DNA from: Chitinophaga barathri
Lineage (GTDB): Bacteria > Bacteroidota > Bacteroidia > Chitinophagales > Chitinophagaceae
Length of the DNA: 64,000 nucleotides
NCBI RefSeq assembly: GCF_003807585.1
Contig: NZ_RMBX01000003.1
Coordinates: forward strand, 186,001 to 250,000
Reading direction: 5' to 3'
The notes under the pieces were generated by a model that did no database searches, had not been told where the DNA came from, and saw only the letters and a program-made list of their open reading frames with translations. A program made the translations under genes and the position numbers. Below are positions 1 to 9,188 of the stretch, one piece after another; position 1 is the stretch's first letter, and each line of letters opens with the position of its first letter.

Positions 1-1485
1 GGTGTCCGCGCTCCAGGCATCCTGCTGGGTAGCCAGCCTGCCGAGGGTAAAGAACGGCAGTCCTAAACGCTGGATGGCACCTTGCGGACGGGCGGTACCA
101 TTGCCGCGTTCATGCCACATGGGGGTCGTTTCCAGGAAAGCGCCGCGCCACACCTGTACCAGCATACCACGGTCCATATCGTAGGTATAATGTACGTTCA
201 GGGGGCTGCCTACAGACACTGCGTGTACGATCTTCTGCTGCTGGCCCGGCACATCGATGAAGCTGCGGAGGATCGTGTTCTGATCCGCGTTTACCATGAT
301 GGGATCGGTATCGTCCGGTGTGATGGCGTCCCCGATATAGGAATCGCGCAGACCGGGGCCGGAGATCACCAGGCCCAGCGTGGGGGTGCCCCAATCGCCT
401 GAGCGGCTGTAAATGACCTCGATGGGCGTTTCTCCCGCGGGTAATTGTATTTTTTCACGGTTACGGCCGGAACCGGTGATGTCCCTGCCGTTTACGCGGA
501 TAAATCCGCCGCCGCCCTGTGAAGCAAGCGCCATGTTATAATCGCCGGCTTCCCGGACGTTCAGTTTGCCGGTATAATGCAGTACATATTCTTTGGATAA
601 AGGGCCGGCGTTTGCGGTCAGTATGGGAGAAGAACCTGTTGCCACCGGTTTGGCGGTGTCCAGGCGTTCTTTTTTAAACTGGCCGTTGAACACGCGGTAT
701 TGCAGGCCGGAGAGTACGGGCGCCGGTGTTTTGAATTCGCGTACGGAGATGTTGCGGAAAGCAACCGCTCCATGATCGCCCTGGATACGGAGCGGGCCGG
801 TGGCTTTTTCGTCGCCGCCGATGGCTCCGCGGGTAGGCCCTTGCAGTTCAACGTTTTCGTGAATGAGCACGCCGTTCAGTTCCGCGCGGATGATGCGGGC
901 ATTGGCGGTCTTTTTGCCGGATGCGTCGAAGCGGGGCGCCTGGAAAGAAACTTTCAGATGTTGCCACAGGCCGGGCGCCTTGCTGGCGTTCTGGCGGGGG
1001 GCGTAGCCCTGGTAGCCTTTCTGGCCTTCGGGTTTGCTGTCGTCCCAGCGTTCGTAGATTCCGCCGTTGTCTCCGGGGCGGGGGCTGGTAGTACCCCAGC
1101 TGTCGAGGAGCTGCAATTCATAACGTCCCTGGAGATAGATGCCGGAGTTGGAACCTTCCGCCATCATGTAATCCAGTTCAAGGTCTATGTCCCCGAATTC
1201 CTTGTTGGAGAAGAGGTCTTCCCCGTGTTGTTTTTTACCGGGCAGGTTGACGAGGATGCCGGCGCCATTGGAGGTTTCGAGCACATTTGGTTTACCGAGG
1301 CGTGCATGAACGTCAGAAGCCAGCTGCCAGCTGCTGCCGGGCTGCCTGAAGGCGGATAAATCCTGCAGGGGCCATTGGGCGGACTGTGCCGCCACGGGCT
1401 GGCTGAGAGCCAGGCCTGCGCCGCATGCATACAAAAAGCCGATCCATGACCGGCCGGGTTTACTGTTTTTCGATCTGTGTACCAT
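1..1485 (-). CDS. Secreted DUF1080 (3-keto-disaccharide hydrolase-like) protein, 3' end missing
   Basis: The reading frame is open from the ATG at 1485 to the window edge (495 codons) with no stop, so the C-terminus lies outside. The N-terminus (MVHRSKNSKPGRSW then a hydrophobic stretch ending in PVAAQS) looks like a signal peptide with cleavage near residue 33. Residues about 36-215 match the DUF1080 / family-16-like fold, with the typical LFSNKEFGDIDLELDY and SNSGIYLQGRYELQLLDSWG stretches. Residues about 235-345 look like a PA14-type carbohydrate-binding region (YVLHYTGKL, FIRVNGRDI). The visible end enters a domain often found in Bacteroidota sugar-oxidation proteins. Some DUF1080 members cleave 3-keto-glycosides in the periplasm; that role here is family inference. 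No partner gene is visible upstream. Confidence 0.85.
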   Translation of the reverse strand, partial: MVHRSKNSKPGRSWIGFLYACGAGLALSQPVAAQSAQWPLQDLSAFRQPGSSWQLASDVHARLGKPNVLETSNGAGILVNLPGKKQHGEDLFSNKEFGDIDLELDYMMAEGSNSGIYLQGRYELQLLDSWGTTSPRPGDNGGIYERWDDSKPEGQKGYQGYAPRQNASKAPGLWQHLKVSFQAPRFDASGKKTANARIIRAELNGVLIHENVELQGPTRGAIGGDEKATGPLRIQGDHGAVAFRNISVREFKTPAPVLSGLQYRVFNGQFKKERLDTAKPVATGSSPILTANAGPLSKEYVLHYTGKLNVREAGDYNMALASQGGGGFIRVNGRDITGSGRNREKIQLPAGETPIEVIYSRSGDWGTPTLGLVISGPGLRDSYIGDAITPDDTDPIMVNADQNTILRSFIDVPGQQQKIVHAVSVGSPLNVHYTYDMDRGMLVQVWRGAFLETTPMWHERGNGTARPQGAIQRLGLPFFTLGRLATQQDAWSADT

Positions 1486-1910
1486 AGTTGCGGTAAAATA
1501 TAAAATGTTTTGTTTGCTAAAACGATTTTGTTACGGATGGTAAAAATAAACGGCAGTGCAAACCTTTGCACAGCATCAGTTACAGGCGTTTACGCCGAAA
1601 AGTACTTATACAGACGGGATGAATGGCGGGGATTTACCAATAAAAGGACATCTATTTATAAAAAAATGACAACGGACCGGGCGGGCGGGCATGTTTTTTC
1701 CGGAGTAACGCTTTGGTTTGCAGGCTTGAAGGAAAAGCGGCCGGGGAAGGGAATTTAACCGGGAAAGCTGGCGGCGGGAATGCCCTGTTCAGGTTTCGCC
1801 TGGCCTGTAAGGCTGGCCATGGAATGATGGTGGTTTATCGATTAAGCAGATGGCATTGATTGGGTGCTCACCATCCCGAAGTAAGGCGGCTTAGGGGTAG
1901 TTCTTAATAT
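1486..1910. other. Intergenic region, no gene seen
   Basis: This stretch separates the start of the DUF1080 gene from the terminator behind the FecR gene. It must hold the DUF1080 promoter; on the minus strand a TATATTTT stretch about 15-20 bases before the start is a weak match to TAnnTTTG. A short open frame at 1510-1758 has no recognisable features and is probably chance. I see no RNA gene or repeat. Confidence 0.5.
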
Positions 1911-1938
1911 AAAAAGACGGGCCACATCGCTGCGGCCC
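1911..1938 (-). terminator. Terminator after the sigma/FecR operon
   Basis: Read on the minus strand, GGGCCGCA and TGTGGCCC pair (one G-U) around a GCGA loop and are followed by GTCTTTTTAT. It lies 25 bases past the FecR stop codon, as expected for an intrinsic terminator. Confidence 0.75.
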
Positions 1939-1962
1939 CGCCAGGAGTTATCATAAGGGAAC

Positions 1963-3099
1963 TTATTTAAAATGAAGGGAGCCTGCGTTATCGAAATAAT
2001 AATCGATCACCTTGGTGGACTTCAGCTGTTTGAGGAAAACGTCCAGCGCGGTGGTTTTGTCCAGCCGGCCGGTGAACACCTGCCTGGTTACGTTTTCATC
2101 GTCCATTTTTACTGTTACGCCATACCAGCGGGTGATGACACCGGCGATTTCAGTAAGATGAGTGTCCTCAAACCAGAACCATCCCTTGCGCCAGCTGAGG
2201 GTTTGTTCCTCGGCGAAGGCCGTTTCGCGGATGGCGGCTGTATTGGTCACCACTGCCTGGCGGCCGGGCTTCAGGAGCATGGCCTGTTCTCCCTGATGCA
2301 CCTGTACGGCGCCGCTAAGGAGGGAAATTTTCACCTGGCTGCTGTCATAACTGTTTACGTTGAAACTGGTGCCCAGTACTTCTACCCTGCCGTTGGGCGT
2401 TTCCACGATAAAAGGATGGGTGTGATCCGGGGTTACTTCAAAAAACGCTTCCCCGCTTACGGTCACTTTTCTTTCAGGGCCGGTAAATGCGAAGGGGAAG
2501 GTAAGTTTTGACGCCGCGTTCAGCCATACGATAGAGCCGTCGGGCAACACAACGCGGTAGTCCATGCCTGTGGGCACTTCCAGTTCGTTGTAACCACCGG
2601 GGGCCGGGGTACCGGCGTCTACGAGGAGACTGTCTTTTTGCAGGCTGAATCCTTTCTGCGGAGAAGCAGCGGGCTGGCCGGGGCTTAGCTGCCGCCCGTC
2701 CGCCAGGGTGAGGCGGATACCTTCGGTATGGGCCGACGTGGCGGGGGCGGGTTCCTTACCGGGCAATAAAACGAATATACCGATGGCGATGGCTGCCGCG
2801 GCGGCGGCGTATTGCCAGCGGAATATCTTCCTGCGCGGGGGAAGCGGTTTCCAGTTGATCTGGTCTGCCGCGGCGAACTGGTTGTCCAGGTGCTCCTGGG
2901 GGAACCGTGAACGGTATTCTTCCCAGGCCGCCCTGGTCTGCGGGTCCGTTTCGATCAGGTTACAAAGATGGGCGTCATCTTCCGGCGAAATAATGCCGGC
3001 CAGCTTTTCACTCATCAGTTGGGAGATATATCCTTCTTCCGGAATATTAGTCATAATATAATCTAAACAAGATTTTTGCTGATTCGGGTTAATGCTCAT
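1963..3099 (-). CDS. FecR family anti-sigma factor with DUF4974 C-terminal domain
   Basis: Inner-membrane regulator expected to hold the neighbouring ECF sigma factor until a SusC-type receptor signals across the periplasm. Of 378 residues, about 1-90 are cytoplasmic (the sigma-binding part), 94-113 form one membrane helix (WQYAAAAAAIAIGIFV), about 165-270 are the FecR domain (VVLPDGSIVWLNAASKL, GEAFFEV, VLGTSFNV), and about 310-378 the DUF4974 domain usual in Bacteroidota. The ATG at 3099 overlaps the end of the sigma gene by 11 bases, so the pair is translationally coupled. An internal ATG at residue 16 is possible but less likely. The likely partner receptor is the STN-bearing SusC protein encoded divergently at 4340; this is inference from position and domain content. 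Confidence 0.93.
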   Translation of the reverse strand: MSINPNQQKSCLDYIMTNIPEEGYISQLMSEKLAGIISPEDDAHLCNLIETDPQTRAAWEEYRSRFPQEHLDNQFAAADQINWKPLPPRRKIFRWQYAAAAAAIAIGIFVLLPGKEPAPATSAHTEGIRLTLADGRQLSPGQPAASPQKGFSLQKDSLLVDAGTPAPGGYNELEVPTGMDYRVVLPDGSIVWLNAASKLTFPFAFTGPERKVTVSGEAFFEVTPDHTHPFIVETPNGRVEVLGTSFNVNSYDSSQVKISLLSGAVQVHQGEQAMLLKPGRQAVVTNTAAIRETAFAEEQTLSWRKGWFWFEDTHLTEIAGVITRWYGVTVKMDDENVTRQVFTGRLDKTTALDVFLKQLKSTKVIDYYFDNAGSLHFK

Positions 3100-3643
3100 C
3101 CCGGTTTTTAAGAGAAAGTCTCAGATCCTTCAGTGCGAGGATCATGTGTTTTTTAACGGTTTCTTCACTGACATTCAATGCGGCCGCTATTTGTTTGCGG
3201 GTATAATTGAAGAGGTATCCCATCTTAAAGACGCGGGAGCGGATGGGGGGAAGTTTGTCAATAGCTTCTCTCAGTTGTTGTTGAAGTTCTGAATTTTCCA
3301 GCTGGTTGTAAGGCGCCGTAAAATCTGTGAGTTGCAACATCTGTTCATTACGTTTCCGTGTGACTTTGTCGCGTTGCAGTTTATTGAGGCAGCGGTTGCG
3401 GACGCTGATAAAGAGATAGTTCTTAAGGTGGTTGACGTCGTTGAACTGCCGTTGTTCCATCCGTTGCCAGAATTCGATAAAAAATTCCTGCACCACTTCT
3501 TCGGCATCGGCTTCGTGCTGGAGGATACCGAGGGCGGCGATCCAGAGCCATTTGCGGTAAGAGGTGTAAACGTAGTCGAAAGCCTCGCTATCGCCGGCTT
3601 TCAGCCTTTCCAATAAGTCCATTTGTTGATCTGATGATGTCAT
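3089..3643 (-). CDS. ECF RNA polymerase sigma-70 factor (Bacteroidota FecI-like)
   Basis: Directs RNA polymerase to a small set of promoters, probably including those of the adjacent transporter island. The protein has 184 residues, normal for the family. Region 2 covers about residues 20-90 (DAEEVVQEFFIEFWQR, then HLKNYLFISVRNRCLN). Region 4 covers about 125-175, with LPPIRSRVF and the helix-turn-helix RKQIAAALNVSEETVKKHM. The ATG at 3643 follows a 696-base non-coding stretch shared with susC. Such sigma/FecR pairs are normally cotranscribed ahead of susCD; here the pair is divergent. The next gene in the operon is its anti-sigma factor. Confidence 0.93.
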   Translation of the reverse strand: MTSSDQQMDLLERLKAGDSEAFDYVYTSYRKWLWIAALGILQHEADAEEVVQEFFIEFWQRMEQRQFNDVNHLKNYLFISVRNRCLNKLQRDKVTRKRNEQMLQLTDFTAPYNQLENSELQQQLREAIDKLPPIRSRVFKMGYLFNYTRKQIAAALNVSEETVKKHMILALKDLRLSLKNRDEH

Positions 3644-3857
3644 GCCAAGTATGAATCAACCCTGCCGGCAAAGTAACTTCAACCCGAACATATAAAACGC
3701 CGCCAGGAAAATAATAATTATAACTTAATATTTAAATGCTGGAGAAAAAGGTTAGCTAAACCGGGGATGATCTGATGCTGCGACGAAGATAATACTTTAA
3801 TTGAAAAAACAACCGTCTGTTCTTTCCACTTTTAGTATACCCATGGGCTACTGTAGC

Positions 3858-3916
3858 ATAACAATTTCTTTACCTGGGGGATTCAGCCTGTTTGGGTTAT
3901 TTTTGTCTTTTAACAG
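3858..3916. repeat. Imperfect direct repeat, copy A, upstream of susC
   Basis: A 59-base element starting ATAACAATTTCTTTAC, with GGGGATTCA near the middle and a T-rich right half that includes TATTTTTG at 3898-3905. A second copy starts 296 bases downstream at 4154. The first 30 bases differ at only a few positions. It lies between the divergent sigma factor and susC genes, so a promoter or operator role is plausible. Confidence 0.6.
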
Positions 3917-4153
3917 CGGTCTGATTTTCTAATAAGGCTGTGCTTACCTGAAATTACTCTATACCCTGCATGCTCTCTTTTCTAAATTCCCTAAGATGCT
4001 ATAAAAATGCTTTTCTATGGTAGAAATCGATCCCTTCTCCCGGCTATCCCTTTAAATTCAGGGCATCCCTCCTCTCCCAATCCCCGCATTACGACAACTA
4101 TCCTGTCTTTTAATACGAGCATCACTTTCATTCTGAGACTTTCTCTAAACCTG

Positions 4154-4213
4154 ATAACAATTCCTTTACATAGGGGATTCACCCATCAGGAAATTTATTG
4201 TGTCTTTAAATAG
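4154..4213. repeat. Imperfect direct repeat, copy B, upstream of susC
   Basis: Starts ATAACAATTCCTTTAC, then AGGGGATTCA, and ends TGTCTTTAAATAG; compare copy A at 3858, which ends TGTCTTTTAACAG. The two ends are better conserved than the middle. This is 127 bases before the susC start codon. The rest of the 696-base gap (3644-4339) is AT-rich with no convincing gene. Confidence 0.6.
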
Positions 4214-4233
4214 ATAAAGCGTTAGCGACATGT

Positions 4234-4281
4234 GAATGTAATTCTATTCGACCCTGAGTAATGTAATTGTATTTGACTGTA
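4234..4281. repeat. Two direct repeats with 25-base period before susC
   Basis: GAATGTAATTCTATTCGAC at 4234 is repeated as TAATGTAATTGTATTTGAC at 4259, exactly 25 bases later. The repeats end about 60 bases before the susC ATG, a usual distance for a promoter or a dimeric regulator site. No good TAnnTTTG element follows, which fits ECF-type rather than housekeeping control. Confidence 0.5.
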
Positions 4282-4339
4282 ATCGCAATCGTGACTAGCT
4301 ATAAAAAAACAACCTTAACTAACGTTTAACAAAAAACTT

Positions 4340-7300
4340 ATGAGACAGTCTCCTGTTCTATCATTGCGAGGGCTCGCAATGTTGTGCATGGTGTTATTCC
4401 TACACCTGGCCACAAGAGCAAATGTTCATCAATTTGATTTTAAAGTGACATTGAAAGCGGAGCAGGTAGCCTTAAAAAATGTGATGAAGGATATTGAGAA
4501 GCAGACGGGGTTGTACTTCATGTACAGCGCAACCGGCGGTCTGAAAATAAATGACCCGGTGAGCATCCATGTGACCAATGCAAAACTGGAAGATGTATTG
4601 GAAACATTGCTCGAAGTACGCGGCATCAGCTGGTCTATTATCGACAAGGCGATTGTGCTGAAATCGGGTGCCGTGAAAAATAAAGAAAACAAGGAAACGA
4701 AGGAAGCCATGTTCCGAACGGTAAGCGGGTCCGTTCTTGATAAAGACGGGCAGCCGTTGCCGGGAGCGACGGTGCAGATCAAAGGGACGAATATCGGAAC
4801 GACTACGGCCGTTACCGGTATTTTTTCTTTAGCGAATGTGCCTACGAAGCAGTTGGTTATTCAGGCCAGGTATACGGGGTATGAATCGCAGGAAAAAGTT
4901 CTTACTGAGGGGAACATTGTTTTTAATTTAAATCCTAGTGTCAGTAACCTTGATGAGACGGTTGTAGTGGCTTACGGCACTTCGACAAAGCGTTCTGTAA
5001 CAGGCGCTGTCAGTGTAGTTAAAGGAGAGGAGATCAGGACATTACCTAACCGTTCGTTTGATAAAAGTTTGCAAGGTCTTGTGCCGGGCTTAAGAATATC
5101 AAACGGTACAGGTCAGCCTGGTGGCGGTGTTAGCAATATGATTGTCAGAGGAATCTCTACCGGCACAGAAGCACTCGGTGGGTCTACAGTGCGAAATCCG
5201 TTAATAGTAATAGATGGCATGCAGGTTACCCAAGACATATTTAACAGAATGGGGCCCAGTGATCCATTTACACCACTGACAAACCCACTCGCACAAATTA
5301 ACCCAGACGACATTGCTGAGATTTCGGTTCTGAAAGATGCAGCCGCCATAGCATTATACGGATCCAAAGCTAGCAATGGCGTCATAATGGTGACAACAAA
5401 AAGAGGACGGTCGGGCAAAACCAAATTCAACTTCAGTCATCAAACTGATGCATCTATGCGACCAGCCTCTATACCTAAAATGCTCAACCAATCACAGTAT
5501 CTTGAGTTGCTATACGAAACATATCGTAATACAGATCCCACCACCTGGACAGATGAAGCCATCCGCGCAGATCTCTTCAAAAAATTTCCTTACCAGACTA
5601 TAGGAAATGATACTTCTTTTTACCCTCAGGCTGAATGGGATAATGAGATTTACAACCATCCAGCCATTACCTTATCCAACAACCTCTCTGTTTCCGGCGG
5701 CACTCCGAATCAAACCTTCTACCTGAATTTCGAGTATACCAAACAAAATGGAATCATAAAAAGTACGGGATATGAAAGAGCATCACTCCGTGTGAATCTC
5801 GACAATAGGATAACAGACTGGCTCAAATTTGGGATCAGTTCGACCTTCTCATATAATCTTCAAAAAGCGGGTTATCAAAGTGAAGGGCCATATGCAGGAG
5901 CTCCCTCTACGGATATCCTGTCACCCTTACTTCCTATCAGAACGTCCGACGGCAGCTATATAAAAGAATTCACCTGGGGAACCCTCTTAAATACAGTATA
6001 CCCCAACCCAATATTCGAAAGAGACTACAATCTGAACAAAACCAGTGCCTTTCGTGGTCTTACAACAATGAATGCCGATGTTTCATTTCTGCGTCATTTC
6101 AATTTTACAACGTCACTAGGCGTAGATTATATGCAAACGGAAAATAAACAAAAAATAGATCCGAGGTTATCAAACTCCGGCGGAGGATACATCAGAGACT
6201 ATGATACAAGAAATGCAAATCTGCTTTGGATGAGTATATTGAAATATCAGACCCAGATAGGTAGACATCATCACATTGATGTACTGGCTGGACAGGAAGC
6301 TCAAATTCAGAATAATAAGAATCTATATTTATCTGTTAAAGGAAGTTTTGGACAGCAAACCAATCCATATTATACTGATGTCGTAAATCCAGAGTACGTA
6401 ATGGATGTTTTTCTAGGAGGGACTTTAAAACGAACCAGCCTATCGCAATTTGTACATCTAAACTACGATTACAGAAAAAAATACAATATATCAGGTAGCT
6501 GGCGGCGCGATGGCGCCTCGGTATTTGGTGATTCCAATCCATTTGGCAACTATTGGTCCCTAGGAGGTGCATGGATCATCAGTGAAGAAAACTTTATGCA
6601 ACCGATAAAAAATGTAATACCATTTCTTAAACTCAGAGGCAGTATAGGCCTTGCAGGGAATGCCGGAGCAGTAAACCACTTATTGCGCTACCATCTGCTA
6701 TCTAGGCAACTGTTCATGAAAGATCCTGCTGTAATGCCAGGTACTTCACCTGGCAATCCAACTATTAAATGGGAAAAAACTAGTCAGTGGAATGGCGGTC
6801 TGCAGGCAGGGCTTCTTAACAATCGTCTTACAGCAGATGTCGATCTCTACTATAAATTCACAAAAAATCTTATCTATCAAACTATTCTACCAAGCTTCAC
6901 TGGATACGCAAGCGTAATGGACAATATTGGGGATATCCGAAATAGCGGTATTGAACTTAGTTTGTCTGGTGACATTATTCGAAGAAAAGACCTGCGTGTT
7001 GCTCTACGTGGTAATTGGAGCAAAAACAGCAACAAACTTTTGAAAGCCAACAAAAATATCTATTCTGTTTCGAACATAATGTCGAATGAAGAGGGCCGCG
7101 AAATGAATAGTTACTTCATGCCAGTTTGGGCCGGCGTGAACCCTGCAAATGGAATGCCACAGTGGTTAGATTCCAGTATGAAGCCAACACAACAATACAA
7201 CTTAGCTCTCAAACAATTTGTAGGTAGATCTCAACCGGATGCATTTGGTAGCATAACCAGTACTGTAACTTGGAAAAATTTAGAATTACAGGCAATGTTT

Positions 7301-7723
7301 TACTATCAATATGGAGGGCTCTTCTATAATGAAGTCAATAGTCTGCTCTTAACAGACGGATTAAGAGCCTATCATAATGTACCGGTGACGGCCTTAAATA
7401 GATGGCAGAAACCAGGAGATATAGCCGAAAACCCAGTCAGACTGTTAAGCAATAATAATTCGGGAGCAGAGAACTCCACCCGATATCTACAGAAATCAGA
7501 TTATATACGTTTTCAAAACCTGAAACTCACATGGCGTATTCCCAGAAAATGGCTATCGCCTGCCCGGGTTCAAGATTTGAGTATCGACGGACAAGTTAAT
7601 AATCTCGCTTTATGGGCTACAGCTGATGATGTAGACCCTGATAATGTAAATCTTGGAGGACGAGGAGGTTTTGCCTATCCTAATTCAAGAACATATTCTA
7701 TCCGGTTGAATGTTTCATTTTAA
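4340..7723 (+). CDS. SusC/RagA family TonB-dependent outer-membrane receptor with STN domain
   Basis: Outer-membrane barrel that imports (or may export) a ligand in partnership with the SusD protein encoded 11 bases downstream. The protein has 1127 residues. A signal peptide (to about residue 28) is followed by an STN signalling domain at about 35-115, a carboxypeptidase-regulatory-like domain at about 125-215 (VSGSVLDKDGQPLPGATVQI), a plug at about 220-350 with VIDGM and the hallmark YGSKASNGVIMVTTKRG, and a long barrel. The STN domain indicates signalling to a FecR protein, and a FecR/sigma pair lies just upstream in the opposite direction. The first 600 or so bases are clearly richer in G+C than the barrel-coding part, suggesting a mosaic gene. 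The substrate is unknown; the neighbourhood points to peptides rather than glycans. Confidence 0.95.
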   Translation: MRQSPVLSLRGLAMLCMVLFLHLATRANVHQFDFKVTLKAEQVALKNVMKDIEKQTGLYFMYSATGGLKINDPVSIHVTNAKLEDVLETLLEVRGISWSIIDKAIVLKSGAVKNKENKETKEAMFRTVSGSVLDKDGQPLPGATVQIKGTNIGTTTAVTGIFSLANVPTKQLVIQARYTGYESQEKVLTEGNIVFNLNPSVSNLDETVVVAYGTSTKRSVTGAVSVVKGEEIRTLPNRSFDKSLQGLVPGLRISNGTGQPGGGVSNMIVRGISTGTEALGGSTVRNPLIVIDGMQVTQDIFNRMGPSDPFTPLTNPLAQINPDDIAEISVLKDAAAIALYGSKASNGVIMVTTKRGRSGKTKFNFSHQTDASMRPASIPKMLNQSQYLELLYETYRNTDPTTWTDEAIRADLFKKFPYQTIGNDTSFYPQAEWDNEIYNHPAITLSNNLSVSGGTPNQTFYLNFEYTKQNGIIKSTGYERASLRVNLDNRITDWLKFGISSTFSYNLQKAGYQSEGPYAGAPSTDILSPLLPIRTSDGSYIKEFTWGTLLNTVYPNPIFERDYNLNKTSAFRGLTTMNADVSFLRHFNFTTSLGVDYMQTENKQKIDPRLSNSGGGYIRDYDTRNANLLWMSILKYQTQIGRHHHIDVLAGQEAQIQNNKNLYLSVKGSFGQQTNPYYTDVVNPEYVMDVFLGGTLKRTSLSQFVHLNYDYRKKYNISGSWRRDGASVFGDSNPFGNYWSLGGAWIISEENFMQPIKNVIPFLKLRGSIGLAGNAGAVNHLLRYHLLSRQLFMKDPAVMPGTSPGNPTIKWEKTSQWNGGLQAGLLNNRLTADVDLYYKFTKNLIYQTILPSFTGYASVMDNIGDIRNSGIELSLSGDIIRRKDLRVALRGNWSKNSNKLLKANKNIYSVSNIMSNEEGREMNSYFMPVWAGVNPANGMPQWLDSSMKPTQQYNLALKQFVGRSQPDAFGSITSTVTWKNLELQAMFYYQYGGLFYNEVNSLLLTDGLRAYHNVPVTALNRWQKPGDIAENPVRLLSNNNSGAENSTRYLQKSDYIRFQNLKLTWRIPRKWLSPARVQDLSIDGQVNNLALWATADDVDPDNVNLGGRGGFAYPNSRTYSIRLNVSF

Positions 7724-7734
7724 ATGAATTATCC

Positions 7735-9180
7735 ATGAAATCAAGAAATATCTACTCCTTAATAATAGCAGTGGGAATAATAATGACAGCATGCGGAAAA
7801 TCATTCCTCGATGCCCCACCTCAGAATGTCCTTCCTAAAGAAGCGTATGTCAATAATCTTCAGGCCTGCGAGCAATTAATGAAGAGCTTGTATCTTTCAT
7901 TGAGCAATGCTTATGGAAGCTATTCTGAAATTTATCCAGAACTGGCTGCTGATAATATAAAGCCTGTAACGGGGGCGACCAACTTCATCCAAATTTATTC
8001 TTGGAAACAGATTACCAACAGCAGCACAGAAAATACCGTACCTCAGTCTGTTAATCTCAATGGCCTTTCATATGCCTTTTATAATCTAATACTTTCAAGC
8101 AATTTTTTGCTTGAAAGAGCTCCTGATTTCAGGCATGAGAACTCAGCATCTACGGATAACATTATGGGAGTTGCTTATACAATGAGAGCATATGCTTATT
8201 TCATGCTGGTAAATTTCTTTGCTCAACCATACGAATATACAAGTGGCGCCCAACACCCGGGAGTTGTATTTATACCAGGGGCTGACTGGACTAAACCAGA
8301 AGTAGGAAGAGCCACAGTAAATAAAATCTACCAACATATAACAGAGGATCTTCAACAGGCACTTCGCCTCCTACCAGAAACCTCTTCAAACTTAATGCTG
8401 CTCAATAAAAAAGTAGCATCAGCTCTCCTTTCTCGGGTATATCTATTCCAAAGTGACTACGAACAATCATTGCGGCATGCACAATTGAGTATAAAAAATA
8501 CGCCCTTGCTGAGCATTTCGATGGGTTATCCTGATGAAATATTCAAAAAAACAGATCCCAACGCCAACGAATCCTTTTTTGTCCTGGCACCTAAAAGTGT
8601 AAGCCAAATAGGCAATAGTACCGGAGGAATATTTTCAAATAATTACTATCAATATCGCAAGCACTTTATAGCAACGGCCGATATGGCTTCACTGCTTCAA
8701 GTGAGCAATACCGACATCAGGAAAAATTGGGTCTCCCAATTAAGCGGAAATTGGGAGGTTCTAAAGTTCCCTTCAGGAGTGATAAGCGATGTCAATCCCA
8801 GCCAAGCTGCTTATTATAAGCCGTTGATCCGGTCATCAGAGATGTATCTAAATGCAGCGGAAGCCTGCTTCCAACTTCACAAAGAGGACAGTGCACTATA
8901 CTACATAAATCAGATCGTACAGCGTGCTGACCCAATGGCTACACCATTACAAGTCACCGGTAATGATATATTTGAGGCTATACAGAAAGAGCGAAGAAAA
9001 GAACTCGCCTTCGAGGGCCTACGGCTATTTGACCTACTTCGCTGGAAACAGGATATTGTCAGGACAGATCCCCTCTTCCCGGATGCTGTGAGGCTTTCAT
9101 ATCCTAGCGACAAAGCTATTGCGCCACTACCCCAAATTGACGCCAGCAGGCCTGGTGTAGTGCAAAATCCCGGCTATTAA
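7735..9180 (+). CDS. SusD/RagB family outer-membrane lipoprotein
   Basis: Surface ligand-binding lid for the SusC barrel. The 481-residue protein starts with a lipoprotein signal peptide ending in the lipobox MTAC (Cys at about residue 20). The body is typical of SusD, with TPR-like helices: SYAFYNLILSSNFLLERAP, VAYTMRAYAYFMLVNFFAQPY, ASALLSRVYLFQSDYEQSL, and the C-terminal RKELAFEGLRLFDLLRW. Only 11 bases separate it from susC and 8 from the next gene, so the three form one transcript ended by the hairpin at 11722. Confidence 0.95.
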   Translation: MKSRNIYSLIIAVGIIMTACGKSFLDAPPQNVLPKEAYVNNLQACEQLMKSLYLSLSNAYGSYSEIYPELAADNIKPVTGATNFIQIYSWKQITNSSTENTVPQSVNLNGLSYAFYNLILSSNFLLERAPDFRHENSASTDNIMGVAYTMRAYAYFMLVNFFAQPYEYTSGAQHPGVVFIPGADWTKPEVGRATVNKIYQHITEDLQQALRLLPETSSNLMLLNKKVASALLSRVYLFQSDYEQSLRHAQLSIKNTPLLSISMGYPDEIFKKTDPNANESFFVLAPKSVSQIGNSTGGIFSNNYYQYRKHFIATADMASLLQVSNTDIRKNWVSQLSGNWEVLKFPSGVISDVNPSQAAYYKPLIRSSEMYLNAAEACFQLHKEDSALYYINQIVQRADPMATPLQVTGNDIFEAIQKERRKELAFEGLRLFDLLRWKQDIVRTDPLFPDAVRLSYPSDKAIAPLPQIDASRPGVVQNPGY

Positions 9181-9188
9181 ACCATAAT

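Noticed and set aside
1510..1758. 82-codon plus-strand open frame between the DUF1080 and FecR genes
   Set aside because: No recognisable domain, signal or helix, low-quality composition, and it overlaps the region where the DUF1080 promoter must lie.
4007..4213. 68-codon frame upstream of susC
   Set aside because: It runs through one of the non-coding direct repeats and encodes no recognisable fold.
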